Assembly: GCA_963829355.1 (NCBI GenBank)
Contig: CAWHHZ010000013.1
Location: 1 to 64,000 of the forward strand
Reading direction: 5' to 3'
DNA length: 64,000 nt
Source of the DNA: CAWHHZ01 sp963829355
GTDB taxonomy: Bacteria > Acidobacteriota > Thermoanaerobaculia > Gp7-AA8 > JAHWKK01
Shown piece by piece: positions 17,704-26,862 of the stretch. Each line of letters starts with the position of its first letter. The stretch's first letter is position 1. Under the pieces are notes generated by a model. It was not told the DNA's origin. It did no database searches and was given only the letters and a program-made list of their open reading frames with translations. A program made the position numbers and the translations under genes.

Positions 17704-18969
17704 TCACCTCACCGCGCGCTGAACCCCACAGAACCGCATGATGGTCAGCGCCAGGACCCTGGCAGCAGTCTCGAGCTCTGCGATCGGGACTGATTCGTCC
17801 CGGGTATGCGCCCGTCTCACATCACCCGGACCGAAGATCACCGATGGGGTACCACCACGATTGACCAGGAGGTGCATGTCGGCGCCATACGGCATCCCAC
17901 GAACCGACGTCGGGCTGCCGGTGACCGTCGCAAACGAATCATTCATCGACGTGACCAGTGGATGATCTGCCGGGATGTCCGCTGGCTCGTAGCGCGCACC
18001 CCACCACTCCACAACAGGTGGATGCTCGCGCAGCCAGGAGTCCCGAAGCGCCGCAGCCGTGATCGCACCCTCCAGTTCACCCCTCGCCTGATCGCAGCGT
18101 TCTCCGACCCCGACTCCGTAACGTCCTTCGATGGTCACGGACTCGGGCACGGTCGAAGCCCAGACGCCACCATGGATCCTCCCGACGCTGATCGGATAAG
18201 CCAACTCGTAATCGGAAAAGAGCGGATGCTTCAGACGCTCGTTACGTTCCCTCTCCAGCGCCTGCAGCGCTTCGTAAATCAGCACGAATTTCTCCAGAGG
18301 ATCTACGCCCTCGGTGCGCAGAGCTCCATGCGCCGCACGACCGGGAATCGTGATCCGGAAGCTCAGTGCTCCGGCCTGCGCAGGCGCGATGGCGAGCTCG
18401 GTCGGCTCGAGCACGATCGCCGCATCCCCGATGTACCCGCGCCGGATCGCCGCAAGCGTGCCGAGGCCGCCGTCCTCCTCGCCAGCCACACTCTGGATCA
18501 CGACGGAACCAGTCAACTCCACTCCGGCCTCGCGCAGAGCCTTGATTGCGGACAGTGCGCAGCACAGGCCGCCCTTCGTATCGACCGCACCGCGTCCGAA
18601 CACGCGTTGATCCCGCACCGAGGCCTTGAATGGAGGCGTCGTCCAACGCCCCGGATCTCCGGCAGGAACGACGTCAACATGACCGTTGAGAATGAGCCGC
18701 GGACCTCGATCTCCTCCCCACACCCCAACCAGCCCGAGCGCCCGCTCGCGCTCGATCTCGGCGCCGTAGGAAGGATCGTGCTCGAGCTCGGGAATGTCGA
18801 TCTCCCACAGATCCGCTTCCATTCCGAGCTCTTCGAGAAGCCGCGCCATGTGCTCCTGTACTTCAATCTCACGCCCGTCACAGCTTTCGAACGCGATCAA
18901 ATCGCTGAGAGTCTCAACGAGTCCGCTCATATCGAGCGAATCCATGGCAGCAGTCTCGAGATCGGTCAT
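17704..18969 (-). CDS. M20-family metallopeptidase (ArgE/DapE type)
   Basis: The 421-residue protein has the co-catalytic zinc motifs of M20 peptidases. LILNGHVDVVPAGD carries the first histidine and aspartate, FGRGAVDTKGG the bridging aspartate, and SVAGEEDGGLG the catalytic glutamate pair. A dimerisation domain (about 190-310) and a C-terminal zinc ligand region (YGADMHLLVNRG) follow. Members deacylate N-acyl amino acids or cleave dipeptides. No signal peptide is present, so it acts in the cytoplasm. The neighbourhood suggests a dipeptidase acting on imported peptides, but N-acetylornithine/succinyl-DAP type deacylation cannot be excluded. Confidence 0.87.
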   Translation of the reverse strand: MTDLETAAMDSLDMSGLVETLSDLIAFESCDGREIEVQEHMARLLEELGMEADLWEIDIPELEHDPSYGAEIERERALGLVGVWGGDRGPRLILNGHVDVVPAGDPGRWTTPPFKASVRDQRVFGRGAVDTKGGLCCALSAIKALREAGVELTGSVVIQSVAGEEDGGLGTLAAIRRGYIGDAAIVLEPTELAIAPAQAGALSFRITIPGRAAHGALRTEGVDPLEKFVLIYEALQALERERNERLKHPLFSDYELAYPISVGRIHGGVWASTVPESVTIEGRYGVGVGERCDQARGELEGAITAAALRDSWLREHPPVVEWWGARYEPADIPADHPLVTSMNDSFATVTGSPTSVRGMPYGADMHLLVNRGGTPSVIFGPGDVRRAHTRDESVPIAELETAARVLALTIMRFCGVQRAVR

Positions 18970-19100
18970 CGTTCCTTACATCCCCTTCACTGTGTCCCGC
19001 AGGTCCCATCCATTTTCCTCTCGAGAGTCCTCATCGACAATGGCTCGCAACGAAACCTGTTCGAGCAGTGCAACGTTCTGGATGTTTTATCGCGGGGCTC

Positions 19101-21652
19101 TCAGCGCGTGACGTTTCCGCGCAACGTGCCGGAGATCAGCGTCGCAATGTTCGCGAGAACGATTGGAAGGGCGGCGTTGCGGGGGCTGGCGACGAATTTC
19201 GGGGACCAGACGGGGTGGAACTTTTCCTTGTACTGACGGAGTCCCTTGAAGTTGTAGAACGCCTCACCCCGCTGGAATGCGAGTGAGCCGATACGGTTCC
19301 AGAGCGGAGCGGTGGGAGGAGCTTCCAGTCCGGCCAGCGGTGCCATTCCCAGATTGAACCACTGGTAGCTCTCCGTCCCTCCCCACTGCATCAGATTGAT
19401 GAAAAGGTAGTCCATCACTCCGTGTGGAGCATCGTGGGTATGCCGCATGAGATCGACCGACATCTCCTCTTTCCCATCGGCGACCCACATATTGGCGAAA
19501 GCCACGAGCTTCTCTCCGTACCAGACCAGCCCCATCGGCATCCGCCGCAGGTAGTCCGGCTCGAAGAATCCGAGGGAAAAGCGCTTTTCGCGCGTCATTC
19601 GTTCGTCGAGCCACTGATCTGAGATCTGGCGAAGCTCGTGGAATGAGCTCATCGACGCTCCCGGCCGGCACCACCTCGAATCTTGCCCCTTCCGATTCCA
19701 GTCTCCGGACCGTCTTCCGCAGCGTCTTCCACTCTCCACCCTCGAGAGCAAATCCGTCGAGTGGCACCCGCGCTTCCTCTCCGATCTTCACGAACGAGAG
19801 CCCGAGGTCGATGTACAGAGGCAGCGACTCGAGCCTCACCTCGTAGAACACCGGCCATCCGGAGTACCGGTCGCACTCCTCGGCGAAGTTCCAGGCAAGC
19901 CGCGCCGCCTCGTCTTCAGGACCGACCGGATCGCCCATCGAGACCCAGCTGCGGCCCTCGATCCCGTACATCAGAAAGGCCGTGCGGTCCTCGTTGAACA
20001 TCAATCCCTTGTCGCCGAGAAGAGCGAGGTACGCATACGTATGCGACGAGCGCCGGGCGATCACCTCGGTGTGTTCCAGATCAGCAGCGGAAGGCTGCTC
20101 CGCAAGCGGCGGGACCGGACGAAGCAGCTTGCGCAGTGCAAAGCCGATCGCAAACACCGTCGCCACGACCATTGCCCGCAGAAAACGCGGCGCATCGCGA
20201 CCGAATCCGAACTGCCACCAGAGCTCATGGCTGTAGTCGACGTGTTTGTAGGAAAACAGACCGAGCCACAATGCTGACGCCAGGATGAGGATGACCCCGG
20301 TCGCCCAACCTGCACTCAACGGCTCGTCGAGCAGCGTGGTGCGGCGGTAGAAGTGGCGACGGGAGGGAAGCAGGCTGACCAGCACGACGAACAGAATGGC
20401 TGCTTCTTCCCAGTCCAGTCCCTTCAGCAGCGAGAACACGATTCCTCCCGAGAGCATGATCACCGAGAGCAGGTAGGCGCCATTCAATCGCCTCTGAACG
20501 CCGTAAGCGAGAATGAGCAGAGCCACTCCGGCCACACTGTTGAGCAGATGCGAGATCTCGAGGATCGGGGAGCGGGAGAAGTGTCCGCAGCAGGTCGAGG
20601 CGGATCGACTTCGAGGGAGTGACGGACGAGAAGAGGAGAATGGCTCCCGCAATGAACACCAGCGCCGCAAACACCTGCGGCACGACAACCGGCACCGACT
20701 GTCTGACATCTCGCGCCATCCGGGTGATCGCTTCCCGCCGCTCGTGACTCTCCCGAATCGCCACGAGGATTGCGGCGACCAGAAGCGGCAGCAGGTAGTA
20801 GATCGCGCGGAATGCCAGCAGCGCGGCCAGCAGACTACTGGCCGGAACCGTCGGGGTGAGCAGGACCACGATGGTGGCCTCGAACACGCCCACTCCTCCC
20901 GGAAGACTGGAAAACAGTCCCAGGAACTGGGCGAGCATGTAGGCTCCGAGGAAGCCACTGACGGGAAGCCCGGCCTCCGGAGGAAGCAGGGTGTACAGCA
21001 CCAGACCAGCGATGAACCAGTCGACTGTAGAGACCACGATCTGAGCGAAGGCCAGCGGCACGCCGGGGAGTGGGAGCTCGTGCGAGCGGAACACGATCGG
21101 TCGCTCACGGAAGAAGTTGGCGGCAAGGTAGGCCAGCGGGGGGATTACGAGGATGGCTCCGATGATCTGCACGGAGCCGATTGGCAGATGGACGGTCTCA
21201 GGAAGCTCGAGGGGGAGAAACAGGAGTGCGAGCCCGCCGAGGCTCATGAAGCCGAGCCAGAAGGTGACGACCGCGAAGCCGAGAACCTTCGCCACCTCCG
21301 CGGTTCCGAGCCCCCACATCGTGTACAGCCTGTACCTGAAACCCGTTCCGACCAGTCCATACAGGCCAACGCTGTTGTTGAGGGCGTAGCCGACGAACGA
21401 GGCGAACGAGATCCGCCTGTACGGCAGATCCTTCCCGACGTAGTGGAGACCGAAGACGTCGTAGAGCGTCAGCAGAAGATAACTCGCGGCCGTCAGACCG
21501 ATCGCCATTGCGATCTTCCGGGCGTGGAGCGTCTCGAGGTAGGCGACGACCTCGCGGTAGTGAAACGCGCGGAGCTCCTTGTACAGCACTGCCAGAGCAA
21601 CGAGAAAGAGTGCTCCGGCAATGAGCGGTGCAAGTCGTTTCAGCCTGTGCAT
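19101..21652 (-). pseudogene. mprF: Lysylphosphatidylglycerol synthase/flippase MprF, two frameshifts
   Basis: Three overlapping frames together give one MprF-like protein of about 850 residues. Part 1 (21652 to about 20570) is the N-terminal flippase domain with many membrane helices (YALNNSVGLYGLVGTGFRY, FLGLFSSLPGGVGVFEA). Part 2 (about 20567 to 19650) carries the remaining helices and the start of the DUF2156 aminoacyl-transferase domain (AFLMYGIEGRSWVSMGDPVG). Part 3 (about 19650 to 19101) completes DUF2156 (GLVWYGEKLVAFANMW, NFKGLRQYKEKF). The first shift is at a run of four G at 20567-20570, the second near 19645-19652; each fits one extra base. The enzyme would add lysine or alanine to phosphatidylglycerol. 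Either a decaying gene or sequence errors. Confidence 0.75.
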
Positions 21653-21726
21653 CCCGGGGCTCGGACGAAGGCGCCAACAGACGTCTTCGACGGCCCGTCA
21701 GCATACCGCATCTGCCCTTCGGGCAC

Positions 21727-21755
21727 CGGCCCCTGACCAAACGGTGTCAGGGGCC
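21727..21755. terminator. Hairpin between nmrA-like gene and mprF
   Basis: CGGCCCCTGAC at 21727-21737 pairs perfectly with GTCAGGGGCCG at 21745-21755 across a 7-base loop. It lies in the short gap between the NmrA-like gene stop and the mprF start. No T-run follows on either strand, so factor-independent termination is uncertain. Confidence 0.45.
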
Positions 21756-21774
21756 GATGTCCGGGACCGTCACA

Positions 21775-22719
21775 TCAGTCGATCGGAATGGTGTCTCGAT
21801 TGTTCTCGACCCATTGCCTGAAGGACTGAAGGTCCGGATTCAAATCGCGTGATGCGTCGATCTTCCTCGGCGCTCGAAAGTCATCGGCGAAGTCGTGGTT
21901 GAACTGGAACATGTTCCCCAGATCGTCAGCGCCTGGAAAGCCGAAGCCGCGGTACGCTTCGAACGAAGGGGAGAAGTGGTAGACGTCCTTTCCGACCACC
22001 TCACCGAGAGTCTTCGCCATCTCCCGGCCGTCGACGTGCTCTCCGGCAATCCCGATCGTCTTTCCGATGAGCTCATCTCCACGCAGGAAAATGCCGTAGG
22101 CACAGCGGCCAATGTCCTCGGCGGCGATCCCCGGCAGCTTCCGTTCGCCCATCGGGAGCACCAGCGGATAGCGGCCACTTTCATCCCGCTTCGGCGCCAT
22201 TCCGAAGTTGATCAGGTTGTCCCAGTAGAAGGACGTCAGCAGATTCGTCACGGGCAGGTCGGCGAAGTATTCGTTCGCTTCCGCCTTAGCGTCGAAGTGA
22301 GGCACCTTGTAATGATCCATCAGCGTCGGCATCCGGTCGTCATCGAGGGGAATCCAGTTCCGCGAATCCTCGAGTGTCGACCAGATCACGTGCTTCACAC
22401 CCGTCGCGCGCGCGGCATCCGCCATGTTCTTCGCCTGAGACTTCTCGCGCTCCGGAGACATGTGATCCCAGAAAAAGGTCACGCAGTACGCGCCGTGCGC
22501 TCCGGCGAAGGCTCGTTCCAGACTCGCCCGATCGTCGATATCAGCCGCGACGACCTCGGCTCCGAGATCAGCCAGCGCCCTGGCGGCCTCTGAATCGGGA
22601 TTTCTCGTGAGCGCGCGGGCCTTGAAGGGACCATCCGGGTCACGTTGAATCGCTCGAACGAGCCCGCCACCCTGAGAACCGGTTGCACCTGTCACAGCGA
22701 TCATCTTCTTATCCGACAC
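21775..22719 (-). CDS. NmrA-like NAD(P)-binding protein
   Basis: The 314-residue protein begins with a Rossmann nucleotide-binding motif, IAVTGATGSQGGGLVRAI (residues about 7-24). It continues as an NmrA/HSCARG-type atypical short-chain dehydrogenase (VKHVIWSTLEDSRNW, then the Asn-Leu-Leu segment VTNLLTSFYWDNL). The catalytic Tyr-x3-Lys of true dehydrogenases is not evident, consistent with a redox-sensing or regulatory role in this family. The GTG start at 22719 is preceded by GGAGG. It lies alone between mprF and the divergent sirtuin gene; the partner or target is unknown. Confidence 0.82.
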   Translation of the reverse strand: MSDKKMIAVTGATGSQGGGLVRAIQRDPDGPFKARALTRNPDSEAARALADLGAEVVAADIDDRASLERAFAGAHGAYCVTFFWDHMSPEREKSQAKNMADAARATGVKHVIWSTLEDSRNWIPLDDDRMPTLMDHYKVPHFDAKAEANEYFADLPVTNLLTSFYWDNLINFGMAPKRDESGRYPLVLPMGERKLPGIAAEDIGRCAYGIFLRGDELIGKTIGIAGEHVDGREMAKTLGEVVGKDVYHFSPSFEAYRGFGFPGADDLGNMFQFNHDFADDFRAPRKIDASRDLNPDLQSFRQWVENNRDTIPID

Positions 22720-22872
22720 CTGAACCTCCTCGAACCGCTTCTGAAGACGAGGATCATCTCATGAAACAAAGAGGCGTGTTTTGAGAAGCGGGAGCGAAGT
22801 CGTCTGCCGCCTCGAGATCTGTCTTCAATCCCCGAGAAATCCTCCTCCGCAGCATCCGGTTAGCGATTGGCA

Positions 22873-23739
22873 ATGCTTCTCGACAAGATCGACCGACTCC
22901 ACGCGATTGTCGACCGGAGCCGCTCCCTGGTGGTCCTCACCGGTGCGGGATGCAGCACGGAATCGGGCATCCCGGACTACCGCAGCCCGGATGGGGCGTG
23001 GCGTCGCCACAAACCGGTGCTGTTCGAACAGTTCCGGCGCAGTGCCAGGGTGAGGCAGCGCTACTGGGCGCGAAACTATGTCGGCTGGCCGAAGATGCAC
23101 GCCGCTGTTCCGAACGACGGGCACGAAGCGCTCGCCCTGATGGAAGCTCTCGGTCGTACGCGTTCACTGATCACACAGAACGTGGACGGCCTCCATCAGG
23201 CGGCAGGGAGCAGGGACGTGACGGAGCTGCACGGCTCGACCTCCAGAGTGATCTGCCTCGATTGCCGCGAACGGATGCCGCGTCTCGAACTTCAGTCGCT
23301 GATCACGACACTCAATCAGGAATGGAGTCCCGGCGAGACCAGACAGGCGCCCGACGCCGACGCGAGTGTCGACGACGACCTGGTCGCGAGTTTTCTCGTT
23401 CCCGACTGCCCGCACTGCGGAGGGACTCTCAAGCCGGATGTCGTGTTCTTCGGCGAGAACGTACCGCGGGAGACCGTCGACGCGTGCTTCGCGATGATCG
23501 ACGAGGCCGACGCGTTGCTCGTGGTCGGCTCCTCCCTCACGGTCTGGTCGGGGTACCGGTTCGTGCGAGCCGCGGCGGAGCGGCAGATTCCGATCGCGAT
23601 CGTGAATATCGGTGTGACCCGAGGCGACGAGCACGCAACTCTGAAGATCGAGCAGAAGTGCGGCGCGGTGCTTGCGGAGCTCGGTCAGCGTCTGATGGTT
23701 GTGTCCGAGTCACTCCAGAATCGAAACCTGTCATCCTGA
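22873..23739 (+). CDS. NAD-dependent protein deacylase, sirtuin
   Basis: The 288-residue protein has the sirtuin core: the NAD-binding GAGCSTESGIPDYRS, then TQNVDGLHQ, the catalytic His120 in ELHGS, and a zinc module Cys128-x2-Cys131 with Cys179-x2-Cys182. An approximately 45-residue insertion lies between the two cysteine pairs. This resembles SIRT4-like class II sirtuins. It would remove acyl groups from lysines using NAD. I prefer ATG 22873 over TTG 22867. The stop codon TGA lies inside the GTCATCCTGA end of an intergenic repeat, so the last residues (LSS) are encoded by the repeat and the original C-terminus may have been altered. Confidence 0.88.
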   Translation: MLLDKIDRLHAIVDRSRSLVVLTGAGCSTESGIPDYRSPDGAWRRHKPVLFEQFRRSARVRQRYWARNYVGWPKMHAAVPNDGHEALALMEALGRTRSLITQNVDGLHQAAGSRDVTELHGSTSRVICLDCRERMPRLELQSLITTLNQEWSPGETRQAPDADASVDDDLVASFLVPDCPHCGGTLKPDVVFFGENVPRETVDACFAMIDEADALLVVGSSLTVWSGYRFVRAAAERQIPIAIVNIGVTRGDEHATLKIEQKCGAVLAELGQRLMVVSESLQNRNLSS

Positions 23740-23822
23740 GCGAAGCGAAGGATCGGGTACGTTCCGACTGTCGCGTATTTCGGTCCTGAGAGTCCGGCCG
23801 TACGCGATCCTTCGCTGTCGCT
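23730..23822. repeat. Intergenic GTCATCCTGAG...GGATC repeat, copy 1
   Basis: The left arm starts GTCATCCTGAGCGAAGCG and continues AAGGATCGGGTACG. The right arm gives GTACGCGATCCTTCGCT, so the unit folds into a long hairpin. It fills the space between the convergent sirtuin and D-Ala-D-Ala ligase genes, supplying the sirtuin stop and ending at the ligase stop. Confidence 0.75.
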
Positions 23823-24882
23823 AATCACTTTCGCTCCGGCGAATCAGCGGCCTGTTTCGTAGCGATGGCGTGCGAGCTCGACTCTGGGACTCGAGGAACT
23901 CGGTCATCGAGAGTCCGGCTTCCCGCAGTTCCTGAGGTAGAAGTGAGCTTTTCGTGAGACCGGGGAGCGTGTTGGTCTCGAGATAATAGGGGGTGCCGTC
24001 CTCGACGATCAGATCGCTTCGCGAGTAACCGAAGCATCCCAGCGTCTCATGGGCCACCTTTGCGGCACGCCGCGTTGCCATCTCGACCTCCTCGGAGACC
24101 TCGGCCGGGCAGATCTCACGAACTCCCTCTCCGAGGTATTTGCCTCGATAATCGAAGCTGCGACCCTCCTCGGCGCGGATCTCGACGGTCGGGAGGGCTA
24201 TGGTCTCCCCGTCGTGTGCGATCACGCCGCCCGTCAGCTCGACTCCTCGCAGAAACCGTTCCGCGAGATAGCGTTCGTACTCTCCGCCGCGGATCTTCTC
24301 GGCGAATCGCTCGGCGTCCGATGCGGAGACGAGGATCTCCATGCCGTAGCTCGAGCCTTCCTCCACCGGTTTGACGACGACCTTTTCGGAGCGGCGTACG
24401 AGATCGACGAGTCTCTGAAGCGAGTCGTCATCCTCGCCGCGCAGAATCTCAGCTTCCGCGACCGCAATCCCCTGAGCCGCGACGCGTTCCTTCGCCGCGA
24501 CCTTGTCGAACGCGAGCCGGCTCGCCACGGAGCCGGAACCAGTGAACGGGATTCTGCGCTCTTCGAGCCACGCTGCGACCGTTCCATTCTCACCCTCGCC
24601 GCCGTGAAGACCGACGACGACGACGCTGTCCGTACCACGCAGCTCGTCGAGGGACTTCGCCAGGGTTGACTCGAGATCGCGCCCGGAGGGATCGAACGGT
24701 TTCTGGAACGGATCCTGATGCTCGATCAGCCGGGACGGGTCGACCTCGACGACGCTCCCATCGGATCTCCAGAACCAGCATGTGGGTCCGGAGAGAAGAC
24801 CGGCGAGCGTCTGGGCAGTTGCGACGGAGACCATTCTCTCGCGAGAGAGGCCGCCGAAAAGAAGGACTGTTCCTGTGGTCAT
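23821..24882 (-). CDS. ddl: D-alanine--D-alanine ligase
   Basis: The 353-residue ATP-grasp enzyme joins two D-alanines for peptidoglycan. The N-terminal domain has GLHGGEGENGTVAAWLE (the family HG-x2-GE-dG-x-iQ type loop). The central and C-terminal domains have VVKPVEEGSSYGM for the ATP-binding lid, RSFDYRGKY for the omega loop, and YYLETNTLPGLTKSSLLP for metal binding. I start at ATG 24882, because upstream in-frame sequence (to 25032) overlaps the divergent ArfB gene and adds no family sequence. The length fits Ddl (about 310-370). The gene ends against a repeat, and its last 20 residues (rich in Arg and Ser) are weakly conserved. Confidence 0.87.
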   Translation of the reverse strand: MTTGTVLLFGGLSRERMVSVATAQTLAGLLSGPTCWFWRSDGSVVEVDPSRLIEHQDPFQKPFDPSGRDLESTLAKSLDELRGTDSVVVVGLHGGEGENGTVAAWLEERRIPFTGSGSVASRLAFDKVAAKERVAAQGIAVAEAEILRGEDDDSLQRLVDLVRRSEKVVVKPVEEGSSYGMEILVSASDAERFAEKIRGGEYERYLAERFLRGVELTGGVIAHDGETIALPTVEIRAEEGRSFDYRGKYLGEGVREICPAEVSEEVEMATRRAAKVAHETLGCFGYSRSDLIVEDGTPYYLETNTLPGLTKSSLLPQELREAGLSMTEFLESQSRARTPSLRNRPLIRRSESD

Positions 24883-25016
24883 TCTGATTCCTCGAGGGTT
24901 ACCATCGTTTGAAGCCGACATTGCAGGGATCAACACCGCAATCAGTGCAGCAAGCAACATAGCAAGCAACCTGCCGCAACGGCGAACGCCGGACCCGGCA
25001 CGAACGGGAGAGCACA

Positions 25017-25430
25017 ATGTCAACGACTCCATCGATTCCCGAGGGAGACCTGAAGTTCACCACTTCGAGGAGCTCTGGTCCTGGAGGCCAGAACGTGAAC
25101 AAGGTGGAGACCAGGGTGACCGTGGAGCTCGACCTCACTGCAACCGCAGCTCTGTCGGAAGAAGAAAAGGAGCTGGTCCGATCGAAGCTCGGCGCCCGGG
25201 TCTCGAGCGACGATGTTCTGCAGGTCTCCTCGCAGCGCTACCGGCACCAGAGCCGGAATCGGAAGGACGCACTGGAGAAGCTGCTCGTTCTCATCGGCGA
25301 CGCGCTGGAGAAGGATCCCGAGCGTCGCAACACGAAACCCTCCCGCCGTGCGAAGGAAAAGAGAGTCGAAGAGAAGAAGAAGCGAGCCGACGTCAAGAAG
25401 CTTCGACAGAACCCGAAGGGGGACGTGTAG
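25017..25430 (+). CDS. arfB: Alternative ribosome-rescue factor ArfB/peptidyl-tRNA hydrolase
   Basis: The 137-residue protein has the release-factor GGQ motif in SRSSGPGGQNVNKVETRV (Gly23-Gly24-Gln25). A basic C-terminal tail (about 105-137) is rich in Lys and Arg, as in ArfB/YaeJ, which inserts the tail into the mRNA channel of stalled ribosomes. It hydrolyses peptidyl-tRNA on ribosomes lacking a stop codon. It is too short for a canonical release factor and lacks the codon-recognition domain. It is divergent from ddl and 24 bp upstream of the DUF420 gene, with which it may be cotranscribed. Confidence 0.9.
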   Translation: MSTTPSIPEGDLKFTTSRSSGPGGQNVNKVETRVTVELDLTATAALSEEEKELVRSKLGARVSSDDVLQVSSQRYRHQSRNRKDALEKLLVLIGDALEKDPERRNTKPSRRAKEKRVEEKKKRADVKKLRQNPKGDV

Positions 25431-25454
25431 AATCCGCTGAGGGAGACCCCGTCG

Positions 25455-25877
25455 ATGACACTCGAGACCCTCACGCTTCTCAGCACGACCTTCATCGTAT
25501 TGAGTGGCGTGAGCCTGCTGATCGGCTGGTGGCTGATCCGGCGGAAGAAGATCGAGCTGCATCGCAACATGATGCTGTCGGCCTCCGGGTTCGCTGGACT
25601 CTTTCTCGTCGCGTACGTGACGCGGTGGTCGATGTTCGGTTCGAAGAGCTTCGAGGGAACCGGAATCTGGAAGACGATCTATATCTCGATTCTGATTCCT
25701 CACATCATCCTCGCCATGGCAGTGGCTCCGCTCGCGATCATGCTGATCGACCTCGCCCTCAGAAGACGTGAGTACCCGAAGCACAAGAAGCTCGCACGAT
25801 GGGTTCTGCCGATCTGGCTCTTCGTCGCCGCGAGTGGCTGGGCGGTGTACTACATGCTCTACGAGATGTCGTTCTGA
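25455..25877 (+). CDS. DUF420 membrane protein
   Basis: The 140-residue protein has four predicted membrane helices (LLSTTFIVLSGVSLLIGWWL, FAGLFLVAYVT, HIILAMAVAPLAIMLIDLA, WVLPIWLFVAASGWAVYYML). It has the histidine-bearing pattern of DUF420, including RNMMLSASG and HKKLARWVLP. Related proteins are found near cytochrome oxidase or haem-related genes, but none lies here. Function is unknown. The gene follows arfB closely on the same strand. Confidence 0.82.
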   Translation: MTLETLTLLSTTFIVLSGVSLLIGWWLIRRKKIELHRNMMLSASGFAGLFLVAYVTRWSMFGSKSFEGTGIWKTIYISILIPHIILAMAVAPLAIMLIDLALRRREYPKHKKLARWVLPIWLFVAASGWAVYYMLYEMSF

Positions 25878-25911
25878 GCGCACTTCGATTTCGAGAGCGT
25901 AAGAATTCGTC

Positions 25912-26037
25912 GTCATCCTGAGAGGCTGTGAGGATTCGCCTGAGAGAGAGAAACAACAGAAAAGCTGAGCTCGTCCTTCGGCGAGCTCAGCACTCCAAAG
26001 AAATCGGTTGCGAATGGACACAGTCTCTCAGGATGAC
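25912..26037. repeat. Intergenic GTCATCCTGAG repeat, copy 2 (variant)
   Basis: The outer arms GTCATCCTGAGAG at 25912 and CTCTCAGGATGAC ending at 26037 are inverted. GAGGCTGTGAGG opposite GGACACAGTCTC extends them imperfectly. The interior has its own hairpin, GCTGAGCTCGTCC...GGCGAGCTCAGC. The right end lies inside a possible longer reading of the dienelactone hydrolase gene, which argues for its later start. Confidence 0.7.
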
Positions 26038-26082
26038 TCGCCGGCACTTGCCTCACGCGCCGGGAGAGGCGACACTTTCACC

Positions 26083-26775
26083 ATGGGACAGAAAGTGGAG
26101 TTCTCGTCGAACGGTCATCAGTGCCAGGGGTATCTCTCGTTTCAGGACGATCGGAAGGGACCGGCAGTCGTCGTCATTCAGGAGTGGTGGGGGCTGGTTC
26201 CCCACATCGAGGATGTTTGTGACCGTCTCGCGGCCTCCGGCTTCGTCGCACTGGCCCCCGATCTCTACCACGGCGAGAAGGCCCGCTCACCGAATGATGC
26301 ACAGAAACTGATGATGGAGCTCGATGTCGACCGGGCCAATGCCGAGATCATCGGTGCCGGACAGTACCTGCTTTCACGACCCGAGTGCTCCTCCGGGACG
26401 TTCGGGATCGTCGGCTTCTGCATGGGAGGCGCGCTCGCGCAGTATGCGGCGACGACCAGCGACAAGGTCGGTGCAGTGTCGAGCTTCTACGGCGGCTTCA
26501 GGAAGGTGCAACCGCAGTGGGAAAACCTGCAGGCTCCGATTCTCCTGATCTACGGGTCGAGCGACTCGGGCGTCCCGCCGAGCGCCGGAATCGAGCTGCA
26601 GAAGAAGCTTCGTGCGATGGGGAAGCGGGTCGAGGTGAAAATCTACGACGATGCCGGTCACGCCTTCTTCAACGATACGCGCATCGAGGTGTACAACGAG
26701 CAGGCCGCGGACGCCGCGTGGCGGGAGACGATCGAGCTCTTCAGGCAGAACCTCGAGGGCGCTCGCGTCGGGTAG
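26083..26775 (+). CDS. Dienelactone hydrolase family protein
   Basis: The 230-residue alpha/beta hydrolase carries the dienelactone-hydrolase triad Cys113 (VGFCMGGALAQ), Asp161 (GSSDSGVPP) and His193 (DDAGHAFFND). Such enzymes open lactone or ester rings in aromatic-ring breakdown, or act as broad carboxylesterases. An in-frame ATG at 26008 exists, but the sequence between 26008 and 26083 is partly repeat-derived and the family begins at MGQKVEFSS, so I chose 26083. No aromatic-degradation genes are nearby, so the substrate remains open. A typical length for the family is 230-250. Confidence 0.88.
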   Translation: MGQKVEFSSNGHQCQGYLSFQDDRKGPAVVVIQEWWGLVPHIEDVCDRLAASGFVALAPDLYHGEKARSPNDAQKLMMELDVDRANAEIIGAGQYLLSRPECSSGTFGIVGFCMGGALAQYAATTSDKVGAVSSFYGGFRKVQPQWENLQAPILLIYGSSDSGVPPSAGIELQKKLRAMGKRVEVKIYDDAGHAFFNDTRIEVYNEQAADAAWRETIELFRQNLEGARVG

Positions 26776-26862
26776 CGAAACGTCCTGCGGTCGCGCAGCG
26801 AGCGGGGGATCCTTCACGCGCCTCCGATTCCAGTCTTCGGCCTCGGACTGGCTACAGGATCA

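Noticed and set aside
20560..20575. Programmed ribosomal frameshift in mprF
   Set aside because: The run of four G/C is not a classic slippery heptamer, and a second shift in the same direction near 19650 makes loss or error more likely.
20513..21736. 407-codon plus-strand frame over mprF
   Set aside because: It is very rich in Glu/Arg/Gln and antisense to membrane helices, a common artefact in GC-rich DNA.
24883..25032. Longer N-terminus of ddl reading as a membrane helix
   Set aside because: It overlaps the divergent arfB start, and Ddl enzymes are cytosolic; similarity starts at MTTGTVLLFGG.
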